This document shows, piece after piece, positions 51,777-58,807 of a stretch of DNA of 64,000 bases; position 1 is the stretch's first letter, and every line of letters begins with the position of its first letter. The stretch covers positions 1 through 64,000 of the forward strand of contig NZ_VFPE01000003.1 of assembly GCF_006783905.1 (NCBI RefSeq), given 5' to 3'. A program made the position numbers and the translations under genes. This DNA comes from Microbacterium kyungheense (GTDB taxonomy: Bacteria; Actinomycetota; Actinomycetes; Actinomycetales; Microbacteriaceae). The notes below the pieces were generated by a model. It searched no databases. It worked only from the letters and a program-made list of their open reading frames with translations, and was not told the origin of the DNA.

Positions 51777-51798
51777 CTGGTGAGTCGCCTTCTGACGA

Positions 51799-52596
51799 CT
51801 AGAGCCGAGTTCTAGCGAAATCGACGAGGCTCGCCAGTTCCATCACCCGGCACCGCGCAGCCCCGATCGTCACACTCTGGGAGCCGCCGGACGCATCGAA
51901 CTCGGCACCGATGCTCGGGAAGTGCTCGTCGTCAACGACCGGCTCGTCCCAGTCAACCCAGGTGCGCTGGCCATCGATCAGAAGTGGCGCCCCGTTGCGG
52001 ACCCGGGACCTGCCCGGACCGCCCGCTCGGCACTCAGCCAGGTGCAGCGCGGTGCAGGACTCGTAGCCGACGCCGAGGAGTACGACCTTGGCCCCGATGG
52101 CATAGAGCCGAGCAAGTGGCGAGCGCTCTCCGAACGGCTCGCGCAGCTCGTGCTCGGCAACGATTCCCTCGGCCTCGAGCCCTTGTGCCGCAAAGGAACG
52201 GTGGGGATGAGCGCTGCGTAGAACCCCTGGCTGCGTCCGGAACAGTTCTGCGACGCGCCCCATCGTCCGGGTGGGGGTCAACGCCGCATCGAAGGCGGGA
52301 AGGAGCTCCCGTACACGCGCACGCGCCGCACCGTCGAGGGCGGGGTCGTCGAGGAAGTTCGGGTCGCATAGGTGCCAGCTCTGCGTGGGCATCACGATGG
52401 TTCCCATCGGACCGACGGCGAGACGCAGCGCTTCAACTACCGCCTGCTCACCGCCCACAACGTTTCCGAACGACGACAGTGCACAGTGCACCAGCACGGC
52501 ATCACCCGACTCGACGCCGGCGGACCGTAGGCCACCAACCAGATCGCCCACCCCCACGTACTCGACATCCAGTTCCTTGACTGCAAGAATTTTCAT
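51799..52596 (-). CDS. AAC(3)-family aminoglycoside N-acetyltransferase-like protein
   Basis: A 265-residue acetyl-CoA-dependent antibiotic acetyltransferase fold. Family blocks: DAVLVHCALSSFGNVVGGEQ, GTIVMPTQSWHLCDPNFL, FDAALTPTRTMGRVAELFRT, RSAHPHRSFAAQG (with conserved His), KVVLLGVGYESCTALHLAE. AAC(3) enzymes acetylate the 3-amino group of aminoglycosides; environmental members may have other substrates such as FrbF-type compounds. It lies inside the tRNA-flanked element. The start at 52596 is fixed by family similarity. Confidence 0.87.
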   Translation of the reverse strand: MKILAVKELDVEYVGVGDLVGGLRSAGVESGDAVLVHCALSSFGNVVGGEQAVVEALRLAVGPMGTIVMPTQSWHLCDPNFLDDPALDGAARARVRELLPAFDAALTPTRTMGRVAELFRTQPGVLRSAHPHRSFAAQGLEAEGIVAEHELREPFGERSPLARLYAIGAKVVLLGVGYESCTALHLAECRAGGPGRSRVRNGAPLLIDGQRTWVDWDEPVVDDEHFPSIGAEFDASGGSQSVTIGAARCRVMELASLVDFARTRL

Positions 52597-52986
52597 GTCG
52601 CGAGTGTGGCCCACCGAGCCGCTCGTGGCAAGCGCGACCCAACAGTGGTTGTTCCCGGCGACTGGTGGCTGTAAGCGGTTTCGCCTACTGGCGAAGGGCG
52701 AGGTTACAAGTGATGGAGACCCTCGTCCGACGGGCTTGCACCGTAGCCGGAGCCCGCACACTGACGAGGTACGGCGAGCTATCGCATCTTGTGCCGGAAG
52801 CTTGGCTTTCGGCATTCGCGGAGTTGAACGGACGGATCGACTGACCTCTGACCGACTCGATCCAGAATGTCGGTACTCCGTCGTGCGGGTTATCCTCGCC
52901 GTCCGCACGGGCGAGCCCGGCCCCGACGTGCGTGGTGCGTTTGGAGGACACGACGCCCAGTCACCGACTCGCGCATTTGCAGAGTT

Positions 52987-53010
52987 GGTGCACACATAGG
53001 TGCACACATG
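52987..53010. repeat. Tandem 10-mer pair, candidate recombinase arm site (right)
   Basis: GTGCACACAT twice, 12 nt apart, 177 nt outside attachment copy 2 on the element A side. Same orientation as the left pair. Confidence 0.5.
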
Positions 53011-53152
53011 TCCTGCTGATCGAAGGGAGGCGAACGAGGCGAAACACACGAGATTTCGTGGGGAACTGCTGGAGCCGGTTGAAACTCTTCTGATCCACAG
53101 TCAAACGTTGCGCCCGCGAAGCAGAGGGGACGAGAGTAACGCCAGAAAACAC

Positions 53153-53180
53153 GAAAACCCGCGGATAACCGCGGGTTTTC
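53153..53180. terminator. tRNA-type terminator next to attachment copy 2
   Basis: GAAAACCCGCGG and CCGCGGGTTTTC pair perfectly around ATAA. It corresponds to the hairpin at 43026-43056 but with diverged sequence, as expected if a mobile element carried its own copy. Confidence 0.7.
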
Positions 53181-53186
53181 AATGCT

Positions 53187-53246
53187 TACTGTCTCAACAC
53201 AGTGCGCGCCCGAAGGGACTCGAACCCCTAACCTTCTGATCCGTAG
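53187..53246 (-). repeat. Attachment-site copy 2: 3' half of tRNA-Arg(ACG) plus flank
   Basis: Identical over 60 bp to 43060-43119 and again lacking the tRNA 5' half. It marks the junction between element A (left) and the prophage (right). The C-terminal codons of the phage repressor lie in it. Confidence 0.88.
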
Positions 53247-53470
53247 TCGATCCCCTCGGCGAGCCATTCGAGCGTGACACCGGTCGTTCGTGCCCAGCGG
53301 ACGAACGCACTGGCGCTCGGCTCGCTGCGCCCCGTCTCCCAGTTGCTGATCGTGTTGCGCGATACACCGCACGCGTCAGCCAGGTCGGACTGTTCCAAGC
53401 CAGCCAAGAGGCGTGACTTCTTCAGCCTGTCGACGAGCGTCCAGGCCGGATTGTCGAGCATCATCGTCAT
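53228..53470 (-). CDS. Phage XRE-family repressor ending in the attachment core
   Basis: An 80-residue Cro/CI-type HTH protein: LKKSRLLAGLEQSDLADACG followed by VSRNTISNWETGRSEPSASA. It lacks the C-terminal oligomerisation domain of larger CI repressors. The last residues, DYGSEG and the stop, are encoded by tRNA-Arg sequence (anticodon loop to T-stem). Thus its 3' end depends on integration. It is divergent from the early operon across a region with repeated GCACAA boxes. Most likely the immunity repressor. Confidence 0.85.
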   Translation of the reverse strand: MTMMLDNPAWTLVDRLKKSRLLAGLEQSDLADACGVSRNTISNWETGRSEPSASAFVRWARTTGVTLEWLAEGIDYGSEG

Positions 53471-53492
53471 GCACCAAGAGTAGCGACCTCAC

Positions 53493-53567
53493 GCACAATT
53501 TCGCGACACGCCGCACAAGATATCGAGACTTGTGCACAGCCCCATCAATGTGGGCGTCATGCACAAG
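53493..53567. promoter_or_regulatory. Repressor operator region with repeated GCACAA boxes
   Basis: GCACAA at 53493, GCACAAG at 53513 with its exact inverse CTTGTGC at 53529, and GCACAAG again at 53561, the last followed by a CGAC-containing tail as after the first. It fills the 111-nt gap between the divergent repressor and early genes. Confidence 0.6.
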
Positions 53568-53581
53568 ATTGCGACGCGACA

Positions 53582-54211
53582 GTGAGCGCCGAGGCGCTCG
53601 CGATCGCGCTCAACCACTCGCGAGCGAAGGGCACGGCCAAGGTCGTGCTTCTCGGCATCGCGAACCACGACGGAGACGGCGGCGCATGGCCGTCGATCGG
53701 CACGCTCGCCCGCTACGCGAACGTCGACGCCCGCACGGTTCAGCGCGCGATCGACTCGCTGGAGAAGCTCGGCGAGGTCCGACGGATCATCCAGGGCGGT
53801 GGCACTCACCTGACGTCCGACGCGCACCGCCCGAACCTGTACCGGGTGACGCTGCGATGCCCGAGCGATTGCGACCGTACGGCGCAGCATCGCGTCGGAG
53901 CGGTCGACCGATCGCCGGCCCCGATCGCGTCCTTGGCGGACTACGGCGTACGGGTGACGTCAGTGTCACCCCCTGACGCGGGCGTCGCCCCTGGGGTGAC
54001 GCGGATGTCACCGGGGCGGGTGACATCAGTGTCACCCGAACCAGACCTAGAACTAACTACTCATCTTCCTGAGACCAACTCACGTGATCGCGAGCGCGCG
54101 AACGCGTGCACGGTCGGCAAGCGACGCGGCAAGCCGCACCGCCCGACGTCGACCGGCTACTGCCTCGACTGCGGCGCTCGCGTCGATGTCTCCGAGGAGG
54201 CCCGCGCGTGA
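53582..54211 (+). CDS. Phage winged-helix protein, probable replication initiator
   Basis: A 209-residue protein. Residues 1-75 form an HTH_36/RepA-like winged helix (MSAEALAIALNHSRAKGTAK, WPSIGTLARYANVDARTVQR, AIDSLEKLGEVRRI). Residues ~120-155 have repeated VTSVSP units because the DNA carries three 18-bp inverted repeats. The C terminus has a small Cys pair (YCLDCGARVDV) as zinc knuckle. The gene-internal iterons suggest a lambda-O-like initiator binding its own gene. It is the first gene of the rightward operon; the GTG overlaps nothing upstream. Confidence 0.75.
   Translation: MSAEALAIALNHSRAKGTAKVVLLGIANHDGDGGAWPSIGTLARYANVDARTVQRAIDSLEKLGEVRRIIQGGGTHLTSDAHRPNLYRVTLRCPSDCDRTAQHRVGAVDRSPAPIASLADYGVRVTSVSPPDAGVAPGVTRMSPGRVTSVSPEPDLELTTHLPETNSRDRERANACTVGKRRGKPHRPTSTGYCLDCGARVDVSEEARA
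53953..54036. repeat. Three 18-bp inverted-repeat iterons, candidate phage origin
   Basis: GGTGAC-6 nt-GTCACC at 53953-53970, 53995-54012 and 54019-54036. Spacers are GTCAGT, GCGGAT and ATCAGT. They lie inside the initiator-like gene. Confidence 0.65.
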
Positions 54212-54321
54212 TCGACACGCTCCCGCCCTGGCTCTGGATTCCACTCGCCATCGCGCTCTGGGGCTACCTCGCCCTCGACGCCCTCGTACGCCACCACAAC
54301 CGCCGCAAGGAGAACCGATGA
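54208..54321 (+). CDS. Small phage membrane protein (37 aa)
   Basis: Reads VIDTLPPWLWIPLAIALWGY, then LALDALVRHHNRRKENR. One membrane span and a basic tail. Its GTG overlaps the initiator stop (GTGA), and its stop overlaps the next ATG (ATGA). Function unknown. Confidence 0.7.
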   Translation: MIDTLPPWLWIPLAIALWGYLALDALVRHHNRRKENR

Positions 54322-54710
54322 TCACCCTTCGACCGCACCTCACCTTCCCCGGTAGCCGCATCATCACCTGCCGATCGTGTGACTCGTCCCTCGGCGTCTA
54401 CGGCAACGCGCGTCTACTCCACCACTCCGACGGGAGCCACACAGTCGAGTACTCGACGACGCGGCGTCCGACGTGGCGTGAGGTCCAGCTCGCCCCGTTG
54501 AAGTTCACCGTCGAGCGAGCGCGTGTCGACTACGGCCGGCCTGTGTGGCTCGCCTATCGGACGAGCGACCTGGAGTACGCGCAGACGTTCCGCACTCAGC
54601 GAGGCGCGCTGCGCTACGCGCTGTCGCGCGTGGCTGAGGCGATGCGAATGGCTGACCACGCCGACGTCGATGCGATCGACTATCAGGACGCGATGGAGGT
54701 GTTCGCATGA
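54318..54710 (+). CDS. Hypothetical phage protein (130 aa)
   Basis: A 130-residue basic soluble protein with an N-terminal Cys pair (IITCRSCDSSLGVYG) that may form half a zinc site. The C-terminal half is helical (RTQRGALRYALSRVAEAMRM). No family recognised. Start overlaps the previous stop and the end overlaps the next ATG by 4 nt. Confidence 0.7.
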   Translation: MITLRPHLTFPGSRIITCRSCDSSLGVYGNARLLHHSDGSHTVEYSTTRRPTWREVQLAPLKFTVERARVDYGRPVWLAYRTSDLEYAQTFRTQRGALRYALSRVAEAMRMADHADVDAIDYQDAMEVFA

Positions 54711-54835
54711 TGTACCTCCAGTGCGGCGCATGCGGCTCCATCGTCCACGTGCCAGCGGGCCAGACGCCCGAGCAGGCGTCGAGCGAGCACATCCAGGCCC
54801 ACGACGCGTCAGAGCTGCGCGGGTGGTCGGCGTGA
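54707..54835 (+). CDS. Small zinc-ribbon-like phage protein (42 aa)
   Basis: Reads MMYLQCGACGSIVHVPAGQT and then a helix, EQASSEHIQAHDAS. CxxC plus two His (HVP, HIQAH) suggests a small zinc finger. Start overlaps the previous stop, and its TGA overlaps the next GTG. Confidence 0.65.
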   Translation: MMYLQCGACGSIVHVPAGQTPEQASSEHIQAHDASELRGWSA

Positions 54836-54996
54836 CCTGCCCGACCCCGGGCAAGCACCCGCACGAGTCGAACGCGTCGGCGACGAGCGCGGCGGCGACG
54901 TCGATCCGTCGACGTGGCGGATACCTCCGCATCTACCTCTGCGCGTGCGGCGCGTACCACCTGACCCACAAGCGACGGGCGGACCTCGGCCGATGA
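54832..54996 (+). CDS. Small Cys-containing phage protein (54 aa)
   Basis: Starts VTCPTPGKHPHESNASATSA and ends with YLRIYLCACGAYHLTHKRRA. CAC-G and HxxxH spacing resembles a C2H2-like knuckle; a first Cys-His pair is near the N terminus. Possible nucleic-acid-binding protein. Overlaps both neighbours. Confidence 0.65.
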   Translation: MTCPTPGKHPHESNASATSAAATSIRRRGGYLRIYLCACGAYHLTHKRRADLGR

Positions 54997-55289
54997 GCCA
55001 GCACCACCGAGCGAGCAAGCACACGAGCGCGACGCACAAGCTCCGCCCCGAGATCGAGGCACGCCTGCCGCTCCCGTGCGTCGAGTGCGGCCGGCCTGTC
55101 GAGAAGGGCATGCGCTGGCACGTGGCCCACCTGACCCCGGCGTCGAAGGGTGGCCGCACGACGCGCGCCAACACGGGAGCCGCCCACGCCGGATGCAACC
55201 TCCGAGCCGGCGGCAAGCTCGGCGCAGCCAAGACCAACCAGCGACGTCGCACGTCGCACGACAACCGCGAAGGAATCCGCCCGTGGTGA
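54993..55289 (+). CDS. Phage HNH endonuclease
   Basis: A 98-residue HNH protein: CVECGRPVEKGMRWHVAHLT (CxxC, then the catalytic-position His in VAHLTPAS), ANTGAAHAGCNLRAGGKLGA (Asn and His/Cys of the motif). HNH proteins encoded beside the terminase help genome packaging or cos cleavage in HK97-like phages. ATG overlaps the previous stop. The first His of the HNH core is present here, unlike in the chromosomal HNH protein at 975. Confidence 0.85.
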   Translation: MSQHHRASKHTSATHKLRPEIEARLPLPCVECGRPVEKGMRWHVAHLTPASKGGRTTRANTGAAHAGCNLRAGGKLGAAKTNQRRRTSHDNREGIRPW

Positions 55290-55369
55290 TCCATGTCCTC
55301 GACATCATCGGCGCGGCGATCCTCGCCGTCGTCGTGATCGTCATCGCTGTGTTCGGAGGCGACCGTTGA
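55286..55369 (+). CDS. Small phage membrane peptide (27 aa)
   Basis: Reads VIHVLDIIGAAILAVVVIVI and ends AVFGGDR. It is almost entirely one membrane span. GTG overlaps the HNH stop, and its TGA overlaps the terminase TTG. It may be translated mainly to couple the two large genes. Confidence 0.5.
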   Translation: MIHVLDIIGAAILAVVVIVIAVFGGDR

Positions 55370-57072
55370 CCCGTTCTTTTGAGGTTGCGTTTGAACCTCC
55401 GCCTGTGGGCAGCACCGAATTCTCTCTCTACTTGTGGGATTCGGTCAGAAACCGCGGGATCAAGCCGGAATTCTACGGGCCGCTCCTGGAGGACGACGAG
55501 CTGCGCCGCGAGTTCCTCGCCGGCGCCCGATCGATGGGCTACGAGCTGGTCGACCTCGACGACCTCGACGCGATCGAGGCGCTCGGCGCGATGTCACCGA
55601 AGCGCTATCCGCTCCAGCCTCAGCAGCTCTGGATGGTCGACGCGCTGAACGCCGCCGGCAACGTCGACGACATCGACGAGGCTGTCATCGAGGCGATGCG
55701 CCGCAGCTCGAAGACGACAACCATCTTCATGTGGTGCCACGGGCGCTGCCTATCGCGGCCCGGCTATCAGGTCACCTTCTCCGCACAGTCCGGAGTCAAG
55801 TCGTCCGCCCGCCTCCGCGAGTGGAAGTCTCGCCTCGACCGCACCGACCCCGACCCCGACGCCCTCGCCGGCATCCCGCCGTGGAAGCGAGGCATCCGCA
55901 CACAGCCCAAGGGACTCGCGCAGCAGCTCGCGCTCTTCGGCGACGACTTCCTGCCCGAGCCCGCAGCGCCGACCGAGCCCGACGGGCGCCGGTTCCGCAT
56001 CCTCATGGGCGAGGTCGGCAAGGGCATCTACTACACCAACGATTCCCAGTTCCTCGTGCTCAAGCCCGACGCCGACGCCTACCGAGGCGAAGCCGGCGAC
56101 GTCTCGTGGGTGGACGAGGCGCAAGAGCTGGACCCCGAGACCGGCGCCGACCTGCTCGCCGGCATCATCCCCCTGCAAGACACCCGACCGAACTCGGCGC
56201 TCGTCGTGTCCGGCACAGCCGGCGAGGTTCGCATCGGCCCGCTCTGGGAGCGCATCGACAAGCTGCGCAGCGGCGCGCCGATCGCGGGCGCTGACTACTG
56301 CTTCCCACCCGACACGCTGTGGGAGTCGATCGAGAACGAAGACACGGCCGTCGAGCTGATCGAGCGGCACCACCCCGGCGTCGGCACCCTCACCACCCTC
56401 GCGAAGATGCGCACCAACTGGCGCAAGATGGACAAGCCCAAGTGGGCACGCGAGTACGGATCGCTCTGGCCCGAGACGTTCGGCGAGCGTGCGATCCCCG
56501 GCGACTGGTGGACACGAGCCGCCAAGACGAAGCGCCCGAATCGCCCCGCTCGCGTCGCGTTCGGCGTCGCGATCAAGCCCAACGGCTCCGTCGCCGCGAT
56601 CGTCGCTGCGTGGCGCGACTCGAAGGGCCGCGCCGTCGTCGAGGTCGTCGACCACCGCCCCGGCACCGCATGGCTTCCGAAGCGCATGCAAGAGCTGTCG
56701 CTGCGCTACCGCGGATCGTCGATCGCCTACGACGACATCGGAGAAGGCAAGGCGACCGCCGCCGAGGCCGCTCGTCTCCGCCCCAAGCCGCGACTGCGCG
56801 TGCAGACCTACACCGAGACCGCCGCCGGCTGCGTGCAGTTCCTCCGCGAGCTGGAGCGCGGGACCCTCATCCAGTTCGGACAGCCCGGCCTTGACGTCGC
56901 CGTGGAGCAGGCCGCGAAGCGGTACATGCGAAACGACGAGAAGGTGTGGCTGTTCACGCCGATGGAGAAGGGCGAAGACATCACCTGCCTGGATGCCGCA
57001 GTGCGGGCGCTGCGCAACTGGGACCAGCACCACGCCAAGACTCAGACCGAAACAGGGATCGTCGCCGCATGA
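55366..57072 (+). CDS. Phage terminase large subunit
   Basis: A 568-residue packaging motor. The Walker-A-like segment is EAMRRSSKTTTIFMWCHGR (about residue 110), unusual in having RRSSKTT rather than GxGKS. The Walker-B-like segment is VSWVDEAQELDP (about residue 250). The C-terminal RNase-H-like nuclease has RVAFGVAIKPNG, IAYDDIGEGK and CLDAAVRAL as Asp sites. The TTG start overlaps the preceding TGA and is the only good start. No separate small subunit is recognised. Confidence 0.9.
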   Translation: MTRSFEVAFEPPPVGSTEFSLYLWDSVRNRGIKPEFYGPLLEDDELRREFLAGARSMGYELVDLDDLDAIEALGAMSPKRYPLQPQQLWMVDALNAAGNVDDIDEAVIEAMRRSSKTTTIFMWCHGRCLSRPGYQVTFSAQSGVKSSARLREWKSRLDRTDPDPDALAGIPPWKRGIRTQPKGLAQQLALFGDDFLPEPAAPTEPDGRRFRILMGEVGKGIYYTNDSQFLVLKPDADAYRGEAGDVSWVDEAQELDPETGADLLAGIIPLQDTRPNSALVVSGTAGEVRIGPLWERIDKLRSGAPIAGADYCFPPDTLWESIENEDTAVELIERHHPGVGTLTTLAKMRTNWRKMDKPKWAREYGSLWPETFGERAIPGDWWTRAAKTKRPNRPARVAFGVAIKPNGSVAAIVAAWRDSKGRAVVEVVDHRPGTAWLPKRMQELSLRYRGSSIAYDDIGEGKATAAEAARLRPKPRLRVQTYTETAAGCVQFLRELERGTLIQFGQPGLDVAVEQAAKRYMRNDEKVWLFTPMEKGEDITCLDAAVRALRNWDQHHAKTQTETGIVAA

Positions 57073-57299
57073 GCACCACCACCGCACCCAAGATCACGCG
57101 CGAAGTCACCCGCAACGGCGTCGTCGTGCAGTACGTCTACTCGTTCTGCAGCTCGTGCTCGTACTGGCACGGATTCGCCTGGACGATGGCCGACGCCTAC
57201 CTGCAAGGCGAGCGCCACCTGATCGCCGTGCACGACGTCGACCCTCGCACCGCGTCGACCGCACGCCGCGTCGCCGAGAGCCGGGAAGCGCACGCATGA
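57069..57299 (+). CDS. Hypothetical phage protein (76 aa)
   Basis: A 76-residue protein with YVYSFCSSCSYWHGFAWTMA, a CxxC followed by an aromatic run and His, perhaps a small zinc site. Starts and ends with 4-nt overlaps. No family recognised. Confidence 0.65.
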   Translation: MSTTTAPKITREVTRNGVVVQYVYSFCSSCSYWHGFAWTMADAYLQGERHLIAVHDVDPRTASTARRVAESREAHA

Positions 57300-57700
57300 T
57301 CGACCTGGACCGAGTGAACATCGAGCAGGTCAACTGGGCCGGCGAACGCATCCGCGAGCGGCACCCACTCCCGCCAACCGGCTACCTCGCGGACCTTCCG
57401 CGCGCCGAATGCGACGCCTGGATCAAGACACACAACGCGATGGTGAAGGACTACTGCGGCATCATCGGCGCGCTGCGCTCGGGAAACCGTGCATGGCTCG
57501 ATGTGCAGCTCGCGGACGGGCGATGGGTCGGGCGATGGTTCGACGAGTGTGCCAGCGAGTCCGCGATCCACTGCGTCTACTCGTGGGGTCCGATCATCGC
57601 GGCCGGCGTCGGCCTCAAAGACTCCGAGGCCGCTGCGGCGGCGCGCGCAGCTCGCGAGGCATCCGGCGATCTGCTCGTGCTACTCGGCGACGATTGGTGA
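57296..57700 (+). CDS. Hypothetical phage protein (134 aa)
   Basis: A 134-residue soluble protein (MIDLDRVNIEQVNWAGERIR, WIKTHNAMVKDYCGIIGALR, then a C-terminal Ala-rich helix). No domain recognised. It is the last gene of the coupled early/packaging chain and is followed by an intrinsic terminator. Confidence 0.65.
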   Translation: MIDLDRVNIEQVNWAGERIRERHPLPPTGYLADLPRAECDAWIKTHNAMVKDYCGIIGALRSGNRAWLDVQLADGRWVGRWFDECASESAIHCVYSWGPIIAAGVGLKDSEAAAAARAAREASGDLLVLLGDDW

Positions 57701-57714
57701 ACGTCGACACGCCG

Positions 57715-57752
57715 ACGATCCGGAGCATGTAACACCTTCTCCGGATCGTTTT
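57715..57752 (+). terminator. Intrinsic terminator before portal gene
   Basis: ACGATCCGGAG pairs perfectly with CTCCGGATCGT, 13-nt loop, followed by TTTT. It lies 5 nt before the portal start, separating two transcriptional blocks. Confidence 0.8.
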
Positions 57753-57756
57753 AGGC

Positions 57757-58803
57757 GTGAAGTTCGCACAGCGCCTCGACCTGATCCGCCGCATCCAGCG
57801 GACGTCGGCGAAGTCCCACGTGAGCGGGATCGTGAGCCCGTGGAGCGACGGCGAGCTGGAGAAGTTCGTCTGGTCCGACATCCTTGGACTCGACGTCGCC
57901 CCGGTCACCCGCAAGGAGGCGATGAGCGTGCCGGCCGTCGCCGCTGCTCGCCACCGCATCATCCAGCTCGCCGACCGTCCCCTGCGCGCGCTCGACAGCG
58001 ACGACAGCGACGTCACGGCCAAGCACAAGTGGCTGTTCCGCACTGACACCCCGCAGACGCCGTGGGAGCGCATGGCGCACACCCTCGACGACTGGATCTT
58101 CTACCCGTGGTCGCTCTGGCTCGTCGCCCGAGGCGCAGCGGCCGACGGCGGGCTGGGCGCGATCGGCGACGCCCGCCACGTGCCGTACGAGCGATGGGGC
58201 GTGAACGACGACGGGCAGGTCACCGTCGACGATGAGGTCAAGGGCCCCGCCGAGTACCTGCTGCTGGAAGGTCCGTTCGACGGTCTGCTGTCGGCGGCGC
58301 CCGAGACGATCCGCGCGGCGAAGTCGCTGGAGCGGGCGTGGGCCGCGCGGGTGCGGAACCCGACGCCGACCGTGCTGATCGAGGAACAGAACGACGGCGA
58401 CTTCACCAAGAAGGAAGCCAAGACCTACGTGACGAACGTCGCGACCGCGCTGCGCAACCCAGACGGCGCGGTCCTGTTCGTCCCCGCCAAGGCGAAGATC
58501 AACCTCGATCACGCCGAGTCCGGCATCAACGTTCTGACCGAGGCGCGCAACGCCGTGCGCATCGACATCGCGAACTTCCTCAACCTGAACGCGTCCGCGC
58601 TCGACGGCGCGAAGCCGCAGTCGACGCTCACATACGAGACGCAGGAGACCGAGGCGACCGAGCTGAACGACCGCATGGCTTTCTGGACGGCGCCCCTGGA
58701 GCACGCCCTGTCGGTCGATTCCGTCGTGCCGCGCGGGACTCGCGTGCGCTTCGACTTCTCCAACACGTCCACACCCCAGACCGGAACACCGACGGAGGAC
58801 TGA
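57757..58803 (+). CDS. Phage portal protein
   Basis: A 348-residue HK97/SPP1-like portal: LGLDVAPVTRKEAMSVPAVA and AARHRIIQLADRPLRALD at the N terminus, WKxFxTDTPQTP-like LFRTDTPQTPWERMAHTLDD, and the C-terminal ALDGAKPQSTLTYETQETEA typical of portal crown helices. It forms the dodecameric DNA channel of the capsid. The GTG start lies directly after a terminator; no strong ribosome site is seen, so translation may rely on a leaderless or antiterminated transcript. Confidence 0.88.
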   Translation: MKFAQRLDLIRRIQRTSAKSHVSGIVSPWSDGELEKFVWSDILGLDVAPVTRKEAMSVPAVAAARHRIIQLADRPLRALDSDDSDVTAKHKWLFRTDTPQTPWERMAHTLDDWIFYPWSLWLVARGAAADGGLGAIGDARHVPYERWGVNDDGQVTVDDEVKGPAEYLLLEGPFDGLLSAAPETIRAAKSLERAWAARVRNPTPTVLIEEQNDGDFTKKEAKTYVTNVATALRNPDGAVLFVPAKAKINLDHAESGINVLTEARNAVRIDIANFLNLNASALDGAKPQSTLTYETQETEATELNDRMAFWTAPLEHALSVDSVVPRGTRVRFDFSNTSTPQTGTPTED

Positions 58804-58807
58804 CCCC

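Larger units (their letters stand above)
52597..53186. other. Gene-free right end of element A
   Basis: About 590 nt with no supportable gene. It holds a tandem 10-mer pair (52987-53010) and a tRNA-type terminator (53153-53180). The rest shows no recognisable integrase remnant. Confidence 0.5.

Noticed and set aside
53000..53239. Protein-coding frame ending SARPKGLEPLTF on the plus strand
   Set aside because: This is the well-known spurious translation of the antisense of a tRNA T-arm/anticodon region; the frame also runs through the terminator.
52961..53372. Integrase C-terminal remnants suggested by the CT-V-CT-like peptide near both attachment copies
   Set aside because: The peptide arises only from the tandem GTGCACACAT repeats; no integrase catalytic motif occurs in the surrounding frames, so recombinase arm sites explain it better.
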